Of a stretch of 46,987 nt of DNA, positions 24,812 through 33,344 are shown one piece after another. A model generated the notes under the pieces. It was not told the DNA's origin. It did no database searches and was given only the letters and a program-made list of their open reading frames with translations. The position numbers were made by a program, and so were the translations under genes. The stretch's first letter is position 1. Each line of letters begins with the position of its first letter. Source of the stretch: an uncultured Deferribacteraceae bacterium (GTDB lineage: Bacteria > Chrysiogenota > Deferribacteres > Deferribacterales > Mucispirillaceae). Location of the stretch: assembly GCA_947041225.1 (NCBI GenBank), contig CAMRDM010000004.1, forward strand, positions 1-46,987, written 5' to 3'.

Positions 24812-26557
24812 ATGAGTAAATTTCTATTTTTTTTATTAATGTTTTCGATGTATACAAACTCACTTTTTGCATCGATATTAACTTTTACCGATTCTTCTTC
24901 TGTATCTGCAAAATCGTCACAATCAAATAATATTATTGCTGACTATCTTAAGGTAAAAACTTTCTTAAATATAATAGATCAATCTGTACCGTATCTTCTT
25001 AAATCTCCTGAACTTGCTAATAGAACAAATAATAATGTTGATGAAATAAAATATCTAGCTGCAATCGTTGCAAGAATATCTATGGATAAATTAAATTTAT
25101 CTAAAAAACCTAAAAAAGATAGTAAGGCTGTAACAGCAGGTGAAATGACTCTCATTGTTACAATAGATGCTGATGCAATAAGTAGGTTTCTCGATAAATC
25201 GTTAGAGAATAATCAATTTAAAGCATTCGCTAAATTATATTATAATGATATGAATAAAATGCTTAAACAATTAACTGAAGCTACAAAAAATAACTCTGCT
25301 GTATTAGATGAAGATGTTATACGATTATTTTCTATTCAACGATCTAGATCTTACGAAATGAACCAACTTGCTTATAATAATTTTATTCAAACAGCTACTG
25401 AAAAAGAGATGGAAAGTAGAGCTTATAAAGCTAAAGCTAAAAAGAAAGAAGCACAAATAGATTATATTTTAGGCGATATTGCTGAAAGTGAAAAAATTCT
25501 TTTACAGTTTATAGATCAAGAAATTGATAAAGTATATGAAATGTCTGATAGCATTATTAAACATATTCAAGCTGAAGGTAAACAATATATTGAAAATATT
25601 CCTACGTTTTCTCTTGATGGTATAACCAATATCATAGAAGCTAAAAATTACGCTATAGGGCTTAGAAAAGAAATTATAAATGTAACTCAACAATTTCTTG
25701 ATTATACAAATCCTCTATTTACTAAAATCCAACTATCGTTTGATGAACTAGAACTCGCCTTAGCATCGCATAGACTATACGATGTTGAACCTATAAAAAG
25801 TAGATGGGAAGCTAGTTATCAATACCAATTCAGATTGAACAACTATGAGAAACGTTTAGAAAGAATTCAGCCGATGCTAAACAGTAACTCATCACGATTT
25901 ATACAATTAAAAACAGAGATCACTGCTCAAGCAAAAATCGCTGGATATGTTGAGCTTATAAAAATATTATCTCCTTACGAAAATGCGTTACAAAATGCAC
26001 AACTTACACAATGGATCGGTAATGTGAATAAGTACGCATATATAATGAGCCTAGGTGATTTAAATAGAGTTATTGGTGCTATTCCATTAAATGTTAGATA
26101 CGACGGTGTTGAGTATCTATTTAACTTCGATATTAATGAATTCAATACCGATCAGATAGTGTACTTTCTTGCTAATCCATCAAGATTTGGAGCATACCCT
26201 CTTTTCAGAATGATGCCTGACGGTGAAACTATATATGATATCGGAGAAGTTCTTTCTGGGTTTATTGTAAATATTAGACCTGATGATATATCTCAAACAT
26301 TTTTATCTAACGATAATTTAACTCTCTTTCCAGAGATAAAATATACTGAAAAATTTAGAGAACTTTTAGATGAAGAGTCAAATATATTAAATCTGCTTTT
26401 AGAAAATAAAGCTGTAATCGATATTAATATAGATAATAAAAGTAGAGAGGGAGAAGTTATTGATCCTCCTCCTGCATCGCTTGAGACTGAAGAACGAATA
26501 TTAATTATCTCTCGTGTAGATAATTTTAAAAAAAAAATCCATCTAAGTTTAAGTTAG
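24812..26557 (+). CDS. Large exported protein, N-terminal part before an A10 frameshift
   Basis: ATG 24812 follows AGGTG and gives a clear signal peptide (MSKFLFFLLMFSMYTNSLFA). The track's upstream start lies before the promoter. The ~580 residues of this frame are mostly helical and charged: repeated Lys/Glu-rich segments around residues 180-300 (EKEMESRAYKAKAKKKEAQ) look like coiled coil, and the rest is mixed alpha/beta ending PPPASLETEERILIISRVDNFKKK. The frame then meets a run of ten A (26528-26537) and stops after IHLSLS. The -1 frame continues without a stop for ~300 residues and ends like an outer-membrane beta-barrel. I infer one protein of about 880 residues, periplasmic N-terminal region plus C-terminal barrel. 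Function is unknown. Confidence 0.7.
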   Translation: MSKFLFFLLMFSMYTNSLFASILTFTDSSSVSAKSSQSNNIIADYLKVKTFLNIIDQSVPYLLKSPELANRTNNNVDEIKYLAAIVARISMDKLNLSKKPKKDSKAVTAGEMTLIVTIDADAISRFLDKSLENNQFKAFAKLYYNDMNKMLKQLTEATKNNSAVLDEDVIRLFSIQRSRSYEMNQLAYNNFIQTATEKEMESRAYKAKAKKKEAQIDYILGDIAESEKILLQFIDQEIDKVYEMSDSIIKHIQAEGKQYIENIPTFSLDGITNIIEAKNYAIGLRKEIINVTQQFLDYTNPLFTKIQLSFDELELALASHRLYDVEPIKSRWEASYQYQFRLNNYEKRLERIQPMLNSNSSRFIQLKTEITAQAKIAGYVELIKILSPYENALQNAQLTQWIGNVNKYAYIMSLGDLNRVIGAIPLNVRYDGVEYLFNFDINEFNTDQIVYFLANPSRFGAYPLFRMMPDGETIYDIGEVLSGFIVNIRPDDISQTFLSNDNLTLFPEIKYTEKFRELLDEESNILNLLLENKAVIDINIDNKSREGEVIDPPPASLETEERILIISRVDNFKKKIHLSLS

Positions 26558-27459
26558 AATATCCATATCCATACCCATCTTTTCATAGAATATCATCTCT
26601 TAATATCTATCAAACTGTAACTAAACTCAGTAAAATTGAAATAGATAACGCAATTAATCAACAAGACAGAATTAATATAGATATAGTAAATAATAGTAAT
26701 CAAAATATAAACTCACAAAATGTTCTAGTTTTAGAGAGTAATTCAACTACTCAAAATGTTGCAATAGTACCAACTAACAGTATTTCAGAAACTATTACAA
26801 TATCTCCATACTCTCATCTAAATAATTTTAATGTTAATCGTTATCAACTTAACGTAAATTTAGAAGATATTATAAATGCTATAAATGTTAATGATAAACT
26901 TGAATACAGTACAAAATTAGCTTATTCAGGAAGTATACTCTTAAACGTTTCAAAGCCTGTATTTGCTTTTGGTGATAATGATTTTTCTGCTCCATTAGTA
27001 TCTGGAGGAATAGGTGTTGTTGGACAGTATCAACTTCCCTTCTATATGGCTCTTGAGTCTCAAATATCATACTCAGATGAACTCCCATCGTTCGGTGATC
27101 CGATGTTGTCAAGCTATACGGTTAACAAATTAGATTATATGATAAACATATTATATCAACAAACAGTTTATAGCGATAACACCTTTTTAATTATGCCATT
27201 TGCAGGTGTTGGTTTTGGTGGATCAACTTTCTTCCTTGACAGATACGACCCTATTATAGATAATATTGAACCGATCAATGCCAACGCAATAACTTCTTTC
27301 CTTATGTCCTCGAAAATAGGGATTAGAGTTACAACAGCAGTATTTATATTTTCAGTCGGTGGACAGTATATGTATTCACGACCAGAGATTAATGGTTCTT
27401 ATAAAAATTTTGATTCGTTTGTGTTCTTCTTTGAAGCAGGAACATGGTTTTCTAAATAA
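26536..27459 (+). CDS. C-terminal, beta-barrel-like part of the frameshifted exported protein
   Basis: From the A10 run the -1 frame reads NPSKFKLEYPYPYPSFHRI and stays open to 27459. The track shows only its last 137 residues because no earlier ATG/GTG/TTG start was used. An Asn/Gln-rich stretch (about 26650-26850) is followed by alternating strands typical of outer-membrane barrels: YSTKLAYSGSILLNVSKPV, GGIGVVGQYQLPFYMALESQI, MPFAGVGFGGSTFFLD, SSKIGIRVTTAVFIFSVGGQYMY, and a final FVFFFEAGTWF with a terminal aromatic cluster. There is no ribosome-binding site, so it is presumably made as an extension of the upstream frame. Confidence 0.65.
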   Translation, partial: NPSKFKLEYPYPYPSFHRISSLNIYQTVTKLSKIEIDNAINQQDRINIDIVNNSNQNINSQNVLVLESNSTTQNVAIVPTNSISETITISPYSHLNNFNVNRYQLNVNLEDIINAINVNDKLEYSTKLAYSGSILLNVSKPVFAFGDNDFSAPLVSGGIGVVGQYQLPFYMALESQISYSDELPSFGDPMLSSYTVNKLDYMINILYQQTVYSDNTFLIMPFAGVGFGGSTFFLDRYDPIIDNIEPINANAITSFLMSSKIGIRVTTAVFIFSVGGQYMYSRPEINGSYKNFDSFVFFFEAGTWFSK

Positions 27460-27480
27460 ACGCATGGAGGAAATAATTTA

Positions 27481-27753
27481 ATGCCGTATTATTACTATGA
27501 TATCTTTTGTAGGTTTTGTGAAAAAATATTTGAAATTAGAAGCAAAAATAACGTTGTACCACTATCATTTCAATGTCCACATTGTAGTAAAGTTGCTATC
27601 GGAGTTGTATCTAAAACGCAACACTATCCATCATATTTTAGATCTAATATGGATGATACTACTGATTTTCTTGAAGATGAAGAATTCAAGTCAGAGAATA
27701 AGTATAGCGAAATATTAAAATCTCAATCTAAAAAGAAACCTCATAAAAGATAA
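27481..27753 (+). CDS. FmdB-type zinc-ribbon protein
   Basis: A 90-residue protein starting MPYYYYDIFCRFCEKIFE with a second pair CPHC near residue 36, the four-Cys zinc ribbon of the FmdB/CxxC_CxxC_SSSS family. The role of this family is poorly known; regulatory names in databases derive from one formamidase operon. The C-terminus is acidic then basic (DFLEDEEF...KSQSKKKPHKR). GGAGG precedes the ATG. It lies 21 bp after the barrel protein and may be co-transcribed. The 181 bp to the end of hflX (convergent) hold no gene. Confidence 0.75.
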   Translation: MPYYYYDIFCRFCEKIFEIRSKNNVVPLSFQCPHCSKVAIGVVSKTQHYPSYFRSNMDDTTDFLEDEEFKSENKYSEILKSQSKKKPHKR

Positions 27754-27934
27754 TTAAAACTATCTCTAACTAGTTATGTTGTTAATAAATATTCAATGAT
27801 CTAACTAGTAGTTAAAATATATAATCTATACATCAATCATCTAATAGTTAAATAGGTTGATATAATCATTAGCTACCATTCATAACTTACGATCAATTAA
27901 ACTTTTTGAGGAACATTTATAAATATAGTTACTA

Positions 27935-29566
27935 CTACAAATCCCACGATTTTGAAAAATAGTAATATAGTTTATCAATTATCTCTGTATATGTTTTTCT
28001 ATCAAGTGCAGATATAAATATCGCTTCACCTTTATACTTACTTTTAATCTCTTGAAGGGTTTCCACATCTAACATATCTACCTTATTAAAAACGATAACT
28101 CTATTCTTATTAGCTAAATCAATATCTTCTAAAACTTTTTCAACCGACTCTATATGTTTATCGTAATCCATATCTGAACTATCAACTAGATGAATAAAGT
28201 AATCAGCAGATTTTATCTCCTCTAACGTCGACTTAAATGCTGGTAGAAGATTTTCTGGAAGATTTCTGATAAACCCAACTGTATCTATTAAAATAATCTC
28301 TTTATCTTCTGGAAATCTTATCCTTCTTGATGATGTTTCTAAGGTTGCAAACATCATATCATCTGCATATATATTCGAGTTGCTAAGATTATTGAGTAAT
28401 GTTGTCTTACCAGCGTTTGTATAGCCGATTACAGCCACTATCGGTATATCTTTCTTTGTACGCTTATGTCGTTTCACAACCCTTGATTTTTCTATACCTT
28501 TTAACTTCTTTTTCAAAAATGCTATTCTATCTGTTACCTTTCTTTTATCTATCTCTAACTTTGTCTCTCCAGGACCTTTACCACCTATCCCACCTGTTAA
28601 ACGTGATAGAGAATCATCTTTCATTCCTAATCTTGGTAAGATATATTTTAACTGTGCAAGTTCAACTATTACTCTACCATCGTTATCTTTTGCACGATTG
28701 GCAAAAATATCCAATATAAGTTGAGTTCGATCAATTACTTTAATCTCTGTAAATTCAGCAATCATTCTGCTCTGACTTGGCGTTAAAGTATTATCATATA
28801 TTAAATACTCCGCTCCTGATGAAACTGTTTTAATTACAATTTCTTTAAGTTTTCCTGTTCCAACCACATATTTTGCATCAATCTTATTTCGTATCTGATA
28901 TATATTATCTATTACCTCAAGGTTTGCTGTTCTTGCCAACTCCTTAAGTTCTAAAAGGTTTCTTGCAGCCTCTGTACTATTTTTAAATGCTCCAGTCAAG
29001 ACTGCCATCGTTCTGCCTTTAGTAATGTTTAACTTACTTGCTTTAAACCCTATCTCATCTTCTAATCCCTCGATAAATTTATCGTAATCTATATTTTGAT
29101 TATATACATCTTTATCATCTAATGTACCGTACTCTCCGTTACCACCCTCTGGTAGTAGATAAATAGTCGACATAGATAACGGTAATCCATCGTTATCATC
29201 AACCGTTATAACTGTTAAACTATCGAGCCTTAATAGTGCAAGATCTGCTCTATCATCTTCATCTGGAGTGCTATTTTTGAAATCTGTTCTGATTAATCTA
29301 ATACCTCTAAGTTTTCCTGATATCAATCCAAACCTATTTAATTTTGGAATAACTAACTCTTCACTATTACCTACGATAATATATTCAATATTACCTCTTC
29401 TATCTATAATTATCCCTATCTGTCTTTTAGTGATGAAAGATATCTCTACAATAACTTTTGCTAAATCAACAGATATGAGGTTCTCACTCTTATTTTTACG
29501 ACTATATAATTTTTCTAACCTTTTAAGAATATTTGCGGTAAGTCCTTCTGTTTTCCCGTGTAATAT
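27935..29566 (-). CDS. hflX: GTPase HflX, with probable non-canonical start codon
   Basis: The track starts at TTG 29326, but the same frame is open for ~80 more codons and encodes the family N-terminus: LHGKTEGLTANILKRLEKLY, then ISFITKRQIGIIIDRRGNIEYIIVG. HflX binds 50S subunits and rescues or splits stalled ribosomes. The rest is complete: the HflX N-domain with AEYLIYDNTLTPSQSRM, the glycine-rich linker LTGGIGGKGPGETKLE, G1 GYTNAGKTT near residue 382, G3 DTVGFI and G4 NKVD. Between the in-frame stop (29581-29579) and residue 80 there is no ATG, GTG or TTG. A 9-base Shine-Dalgarno AAGGAGGTG (29579-29571) is followed 6 bases on by ATA (29566-29564), which I take as the start. Confidence 0.85.
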   Translation of the reverse strand: MLHGKTEGLTANILKRLEKLYSRKNKSENLISVDLAKVIVEISFITKRQIGIIIDRRGNIEYIIVGNSEELVIPKLNRFGLISGKLRGIRLIRTDFKNSTPDEDDRADLALLRLDSLTVITVDDNDGLPLSMSTIYLLPEGGNGEYGTLDDKDVYNQNIDYDKFIEGLEDEIGFKASKLNITKGRTMAVLTGAFKNSTEAARNLLELKELARTANLEVIDNIYQIRNKIDAKYVVGTGKLKEIVIKTVSSGAEYLIYDNTLTPSQSRMIAEFTEIKVIDRTQLILDIFANRAKDNDGRVIVELAQLKYILPRLGMKDDSLSRLTGGIGGKGPGETKLEIDKRKVTDRIAFLKKKLKGIEKSRVVKRHKRTKKDIPIVAVIGYTNAGKTTLLNNLSNSNIYADDMMFATLETSSRRIRFPEDKEIILIDTVGFIRNLPENLLPAFKSTLEEIKSADYFIHLVDSSDMDYDKHIESVEKVLEDIDLANKNRVIVFNKVDMLDVETLQEIKSKYKGEAIFISALDRKTYTEIIDKLYYYFSKSWDL

Positions 29567-29570
29567 ATTA

Positions 29571-29579
29571 CACCTCCTT
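29571..29579 (-). promoter_or_regulatory. Extended Shine-Dalgarno of hflX
   Basis: AAGGAGGTG on the minus strand is fully complementary to the usual 16S rRNA tail. It also lies inside a four-codon ORF (ATG AAG GAG GTG TAA, 29582-29568) one frame away. It decides the hflX start, because no canonical codon is available at the right distance. Confidence 0.75.
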
Positions 29580-29676
29580 CATATCGATATTTTAATCTAA
29601 ATATCATAATAGTTAAAGATATTTATTCTGTACAATAACAGTAGAAATAAATTTAAAAATATGTTAGCATTTTGTA

Positions 29677-30729
29677 ATGAAAACTGTTAGTACTTTTAAT
29701 AACATTCTTATATTTAATCCTGCTTTTTTAGGCGATGCCGTTTTAAGCACACCACTTATAAAAGCTGTAAAAAAACTTTATCCATCTGCATCAATCACTT
29801 TTACAACTAGACCTGAATATGCAGAACTGTTTACTGATATAGATATAATTGATACTGTGCTTCCTTTTGATAAGTATGGTAAGTACAAAGGTATATTTGG
29901 TACGCTTAAATTTGCGAAAATTTTAAAAGAGAAAAAGTTTGATCTTATTATTAATCTTCACAGATATATGCGATCAACTCTCTTACTTAAACTTGCAAAA
30001 CCTAAATATTTAGTTGGATTTAAAGTTGCATCGTTATCATTTTTATTCGATAAATCTGTGTTTCGTGATAAAGAACTCCATGAAGTACACAGAAACTTAT
30101 CTATACTTGAACCGTTAGTTGAAGATTATACTTTAGCCTCAGCAATTGAACTTGCTGGAAAAGTTATTACTAGATTTGATAGAGCGCTTTTTAGTAAAAT
30201 AAAATTATATCAATCTACAATCTCTCCAAACAAAAAAATAATCGGATTAGCTATAGGATCAGTATGGAAAACTAAACGCTATCCACCAGAACTGTTTGCT
30301 GAACTTGCTACATTGCTTTATCTATCTAACTATACTATAGTTCTGTTTGGTTCATCTACAGATAAAGAAGCTTACGATAAATTCTTTAAATATTATAAAC
30401 ACCCGTATATAGATTATCTATATAAAATTGATATAAAAGATCTTTCAACATTTATTGCATCTGTGGATATTCTTATATCTAACGACTCAGGGCCTGTACA
30501 TATAGCCTCATCAACAATCACTACAATTATTGATATTTTTGGAGCAACTGTACCTCAACAAGGTTTCTCTCCATATACTAATAGCTCCTATATTGTTGAA
30601 AACCTTGATTTAAAGTGTAGACCTTGCGGTGCGCATGGTGGAAACAAATGTCCTTTGAAACATTTTAGATGTATGAACGATATAGATTATAACGAAATTA
30701 AAACTATTATTGATAAAATTGGTGAGTAA
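29677..30729 (+). CDS. Glycosyltransferase family 9 (heptosyltransferase-like), copy 1
   Basis: 350 residues with the GT9 layout: N-terminal Rossmann domain starting ILIFNPAFLGDAVLSTPLIKAVK, in which the Asp is the proposed catalytic base, then a C-terminal domain with GLAIGSVWKTKRYP and the ADP-heptose-binding NDSGPVHIASS near residue 268. The C-terminus carries a Cys-rich CRPCGAHGGNKCPLKHFRCM typical of many WaaF-like proteins. It probably adds heptose to the lipopolysaccharide inner core at the inner membrane. It is followed after 4 bp by a second GT9. No clear Shine-Dalgarno precedes the ATG. Confidence 0.88.
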   Translation: MKTVSTFNNILIFNPAFLGDAVLSTPLIKAVKKLYPSASITFTTRPEYAELFTDIDIIDTVLPFDKYGKYKGIFGTLKFAKILKEKKFDLIINLHRYMRSTLLLKLAKPKYLVGFKVASLSFLFDKSVFRDKELHEVHRNLSILEPLVEDYTLASAIELAGKVITRFDRALFSKIKLYQSTISPNKKIIGLAIGSVWKTKRYPPELFAELATLLYLSNYTIVLFGSSTDKEAYDKFFKYYKHPYIDYLYKIDIKDLSTFIASVDILISNDSGPVHIASSTITTIIDIFGATVPQQGFSPYTNSSYIVENLDLKCRPCGAHGGNKCPLKHFRCMNDIDYNEIKTIIDKIGE

Positions 30730-30733
30730 CTAA

Positions 30734-31711
30734 ATGAAAAACATCCTCATAATACGATTCTCTTCTTTCGGAGATATAATATTAACAACTGGTATAATAA
30801 AACAGATTAAGTTTCAACGACCAAACTATAGGATCGATGTTTTAACATCTGCCGAATACGCACCTATTTTTAGAAAGTTTCCATATGTTAGAGATATTTA
30901 TATCTTAGATAAAGAGATGCCGTTAACATCATATATCGCATACCTTAAAAAAATCCCTAGCTACGACTATATTTTTGATCTACATGCTAATATGTACTCT
31001 CTAATAGCTAAATTTTTTCTGCACGGAAAAACAGTTACTTATAATAAAAACCCTATCGCAAGAAGATTGTTTGTGAAATTTAAAATAGGTAAAATGTTTC
31101 TCAAAAAACATGTCGTAGAGAAATATTACGATGTTGTTCAAAAAACATTAAATCTTAAAAAAATATTAAATATTAACGAACTTAAACCTTTCATTCCGAA
31201 CACATTTGCTACTGAAAAGAGGCTGGAAGAAAACTCAGCAACTGTTATCACTATACATCCTTTTGCTAGTAAACAAACGAAGGTTTGGCCACACTTTAAT
31301 GATCTTATTAAAATATTATCTGATAGTGGTGCAGTTGTGAACATAATTGGTATAGGCGATATTGAGGTTTCTCCAACAGTTAACAATCTTACTGGACATA
31401 GACACTTTGATAGCTTAGTTGAGATTATAGCTAAATCAGATATATTAATCAGTAACGACTCTGGACCTATGCATCTAGCTGTGGCATTAAATATTAACTT
31501 GATTGCGATATTTGGATCAACAACTAAAGAGTTAGGGTTTTATCCGATATTTGAGAACTGTAAGATTTTAGAGTATCCTAATCTATCGTGCAGACCTTGC
31601 CACGTGCATGGATTAGATGAGTGTCCGTTAAATGATTTTAGTTGTATGTTATCAACATCTATCGAAGAAGTTAGGTTTAATACTATATCTATCTTATCTA
31701 CACTTATATAA
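30734..31711 (+). CDS. Glycosyltransferase family 9 (heptosyltransferase-like), copy 2
   Basis: 325 residues, same family as its neighbour: ILIIRFSSFGDIILTTGIIKQIK at the start, ITIHPFASKQTKVWP in the second domain, NDSGPMHLAVAL near 240 and the CRPCHVHGLDECPLNDFSCM tail. The FGD start motif is of the WaaC/WaaF/RfaQ type. The pair could be heptosyltransferases I and II, but which is which cannot be settled by reading. It starts 4 bp after the previous stop, an operon. Confidence 0.88.
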   Translation: MKNILIIRFSSFGDIILTTGIIKQIKFQRPNYRIDVLTSAEYAPIFRKFPYVRDIYILDKEMPLTSYIAYLKKIPSYDYIFDLHANMYSLIAKFFLHGKTVTYNKNPIARRLFVKFKIGKMFLKKHVVEKYYDVVQKTLNLKKILNINELKPFIPNTFATEKRLEENSATVITIHPFASKQTKVWPHFNDLIKILSDSGAVVNIIGIGDIEVSPTVNNLTGHRHFDSLVEIIAKSDILISNDSGPMHLAVALNINLIAIFGSTTKELGFYPIFENCKILEYPNLSCRPCHVHGLDECPLNDFSCMLSTSIEEVRFNTISILSTLI

Positions 31712-31726
31712 TTTAGGTAGATTGAT

Positions 31727-31875
31727 ATTGATATTTATATTCAAGCAATCTAACTTGTCTAACTGATTATTACCTATATTTAAGCAATCTAACTTGTCTA
31801 ACTGATTGATATTTATATTTAAGCAATCTAACTGATCTAACTAATTAATATTTATATTCAACACACATCTATCCA
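31727..31875 (+). repeat. ~40-bp tandem array in the GT9-mltD gap
   Basis: Units TTGATATTTATATTCAAGCA + ATCTAACTTGTCTAACTGA start at about 31727, 31767, 31806 and 31846 (last one partial). They fill most of this 208-bp convergent gap. Period 39-40 bp, with several substitutions between units. No terminator hairpin was recognised. Confidence 0.85.
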
Positions 31876-31919
31876 TGTAACTACTTGATAAAACTGACTT
31901 TCTATTACAATAAATACAT

Positions 31920-33341
31920 CTATCTACTTTTAATAACTATCTTCTGTCCTATACGTAATTTATGTACATTACTTATCCTAGGATTAAGACGCTTTAATGA
32001 TGTAGTTTTCATTCCATGTTTATGTGCTATAGCTATAAATGTATCGCCACTTCTAACAACATAATATTTTGGAGTATATTTATTTAATAGTTTTGAGATA
32101 CCTTTATCCATATCCCTATCAGAATACTTACTTATAGGAAGTAAAATAGGCTTACTTTGTAAAATAGTATTTCCATCAAGACAATTTATATCCTTTAATC
32201 TTGATAAACTCACACCATATCTCTTTGCTATACCCTTAATATTTGATCCACTTTTAACATTCACAAGCGTGTATTGTAATCTCTCTGCTTTATCTGTCTT
32301 GCTTAATAGATCGATTACCTCTTTATCCCTTCCATAAGGAACTCTTAAAGAGTAGCTTTTCACTGGTGGTGTTATACCTACTTTTAATGATGGGTTTAAC
32401 TCTATCATATCTTCAAATTTAATATCTAACTTCTCTGCTAACCAGAAAAGATTAACTTGAGAGTCTATATCTATCTTAGAGAAAAATAATGGCGTAGTTG
32501 TTGGAGCGTCAAAACCAAATTTGAGATAGTTCTTATAAATTATTAATAACGCTATAAATTTTGGAACATAATCTCTTGTTTCAAGTGCTAATGTTCGCGT
32601 GCTTGCAATCTTAAAATAATCATCTGTTTTATGTTTTACTGATGCACGATGTATTCTTCCCGGTCCTGCATTATACGCTGCTAATGCTAAAAACCAATCA
32701 TCGAACCTTTTATATAGATCACTCAAAAACCTTGCTGCTGATTTAGTTGAAATCTCAAAATCTCTTCTTTCATCTACCCAAAAATCATTCTTCATTCCAT
32801 ACATTCTACCAGTGCTTGGCATAAATTGCCACATACCCGTTGCACCTACTCGTGATATAGCATGATTATTAAATCCTGACTCTGTAAATGCTAAAGCTAC
32901 TAAATCTGAAGGTAGTTCTGCTTCCAGAAAAACATTCTCTACAACATACATATATTTATTTGCTCTATTTAACCATTTCTGTGTTACATGAGGTATTTTT
33001 TCAGTAAAATATTTTAAATAACGCTCAACTCGTGGAGTCATAACTATCGGAACATTAAACTCTTTCATCTCATAAAAATATTCATACTCAGTAACTTTCT
33101 CTCTTCCTTCAACAATAGATGAGTAAAGTCCTATATCTGGAACTAATAACGATAACTCATCTGACTCTGTAATTTCAATACTGCTTTCAAGATTTTCTAA
33201 GTTATGCTCCTCACTTAACAGGTTTGTCATTGACTCTGTATCATATGAAACTAAAGAACTATTCTTTGTGCAACCTGAAACTATAAAGAGAGTAAAAAGT
33301 ATTATTAATCCCTTCAATTTTAGTCGTAATAAATCGATCAT
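31920..33341 (-). CDS. mltD: Membrane-bound lytic murein transglycosylase D with LysM domains
   Basis: A 473-residue lipoprotein: LIILFTLFIVSGC ends in a lipobox (Cys24). The SLT domain has catalytic Glu in FTESGFNNHAISRVGATGMWQFMP near residue 153 and the AAYNAGPGRI motif. After a linker come LysM-type repeats, one degenerate (TLVNVKSGSNIKGIAKRYGV) and one good (YVVRSGDTFIAIAHKHGM) at the C-terminus. It cleaves peptidoglycan to anhydromuropeptides. The N-terminus of the preceding lipoprotein gene product is also lipidated and only 3 bp separate the genes, so the two may act together on the wall. Confidence 0.93.
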   Translation of the reverse strand: MIDLLRLKLKGLIILFTLFIVSGCTKNSSLVSYDTESMTNLLSEEHNLENLESSIEITESDELSLLVPDIGLYSSIVEGREKVTEYEYFYEMKEFNVPIVMTPRVERYLKYFTEKIPHVTQKWLNRANKYMYVVENVFLEAELPSDLVALAFTESGFNNHAISRVGATGMWQFMPSTGRMYGMKNDFWVDERRDFEISTKSAARFLSDLYKRFDDWFLALAAYNAGPGRIHRASVKHKTDDYFKIASTRTLALETRDYVPKFIALLIIYKNYLKFGFDAPTTTPLFFSKIDIDSQVNLFWLAEKLDIKFEDMIELNPSLKVGITPPVKSYSLRVPYGRDKEVIDLLSKTDKAERLQYTLVNVKSGSNIKGIAKRYGVSLSRLKDINCLDGNTILQSKPILLPISKYSDRDMDKGISKLLNKYTPKYYVVRSGDTFIAIAHKHGMKTTSLKRLNPRISNVHKLRIGQKIVIKSR

Positions 33342-33344
33342 TAT

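Noticed and set aside
26888-27112. Minus-strand ORF opposite the barrel protein
   Set aside because: It is low complexity, and the plus-strand frame here is a continuous barrel-like coding region.
29268-29326. Track start of hflX at TTG 29326
   Set aside because: The same frame upstream encodes the conserved family N-terminus and a strong Shine-Dalgarno lies at 29571-29579, whereas nothing comparable precedes 29326.
31590-31620. parS-like CACGTG at ~31.6 kb and at ~17.99 kb
   Set aside because: Only the central hexamer matches; both lie inside glycosyltransferase codons without the TGTTT/AAACA arms.
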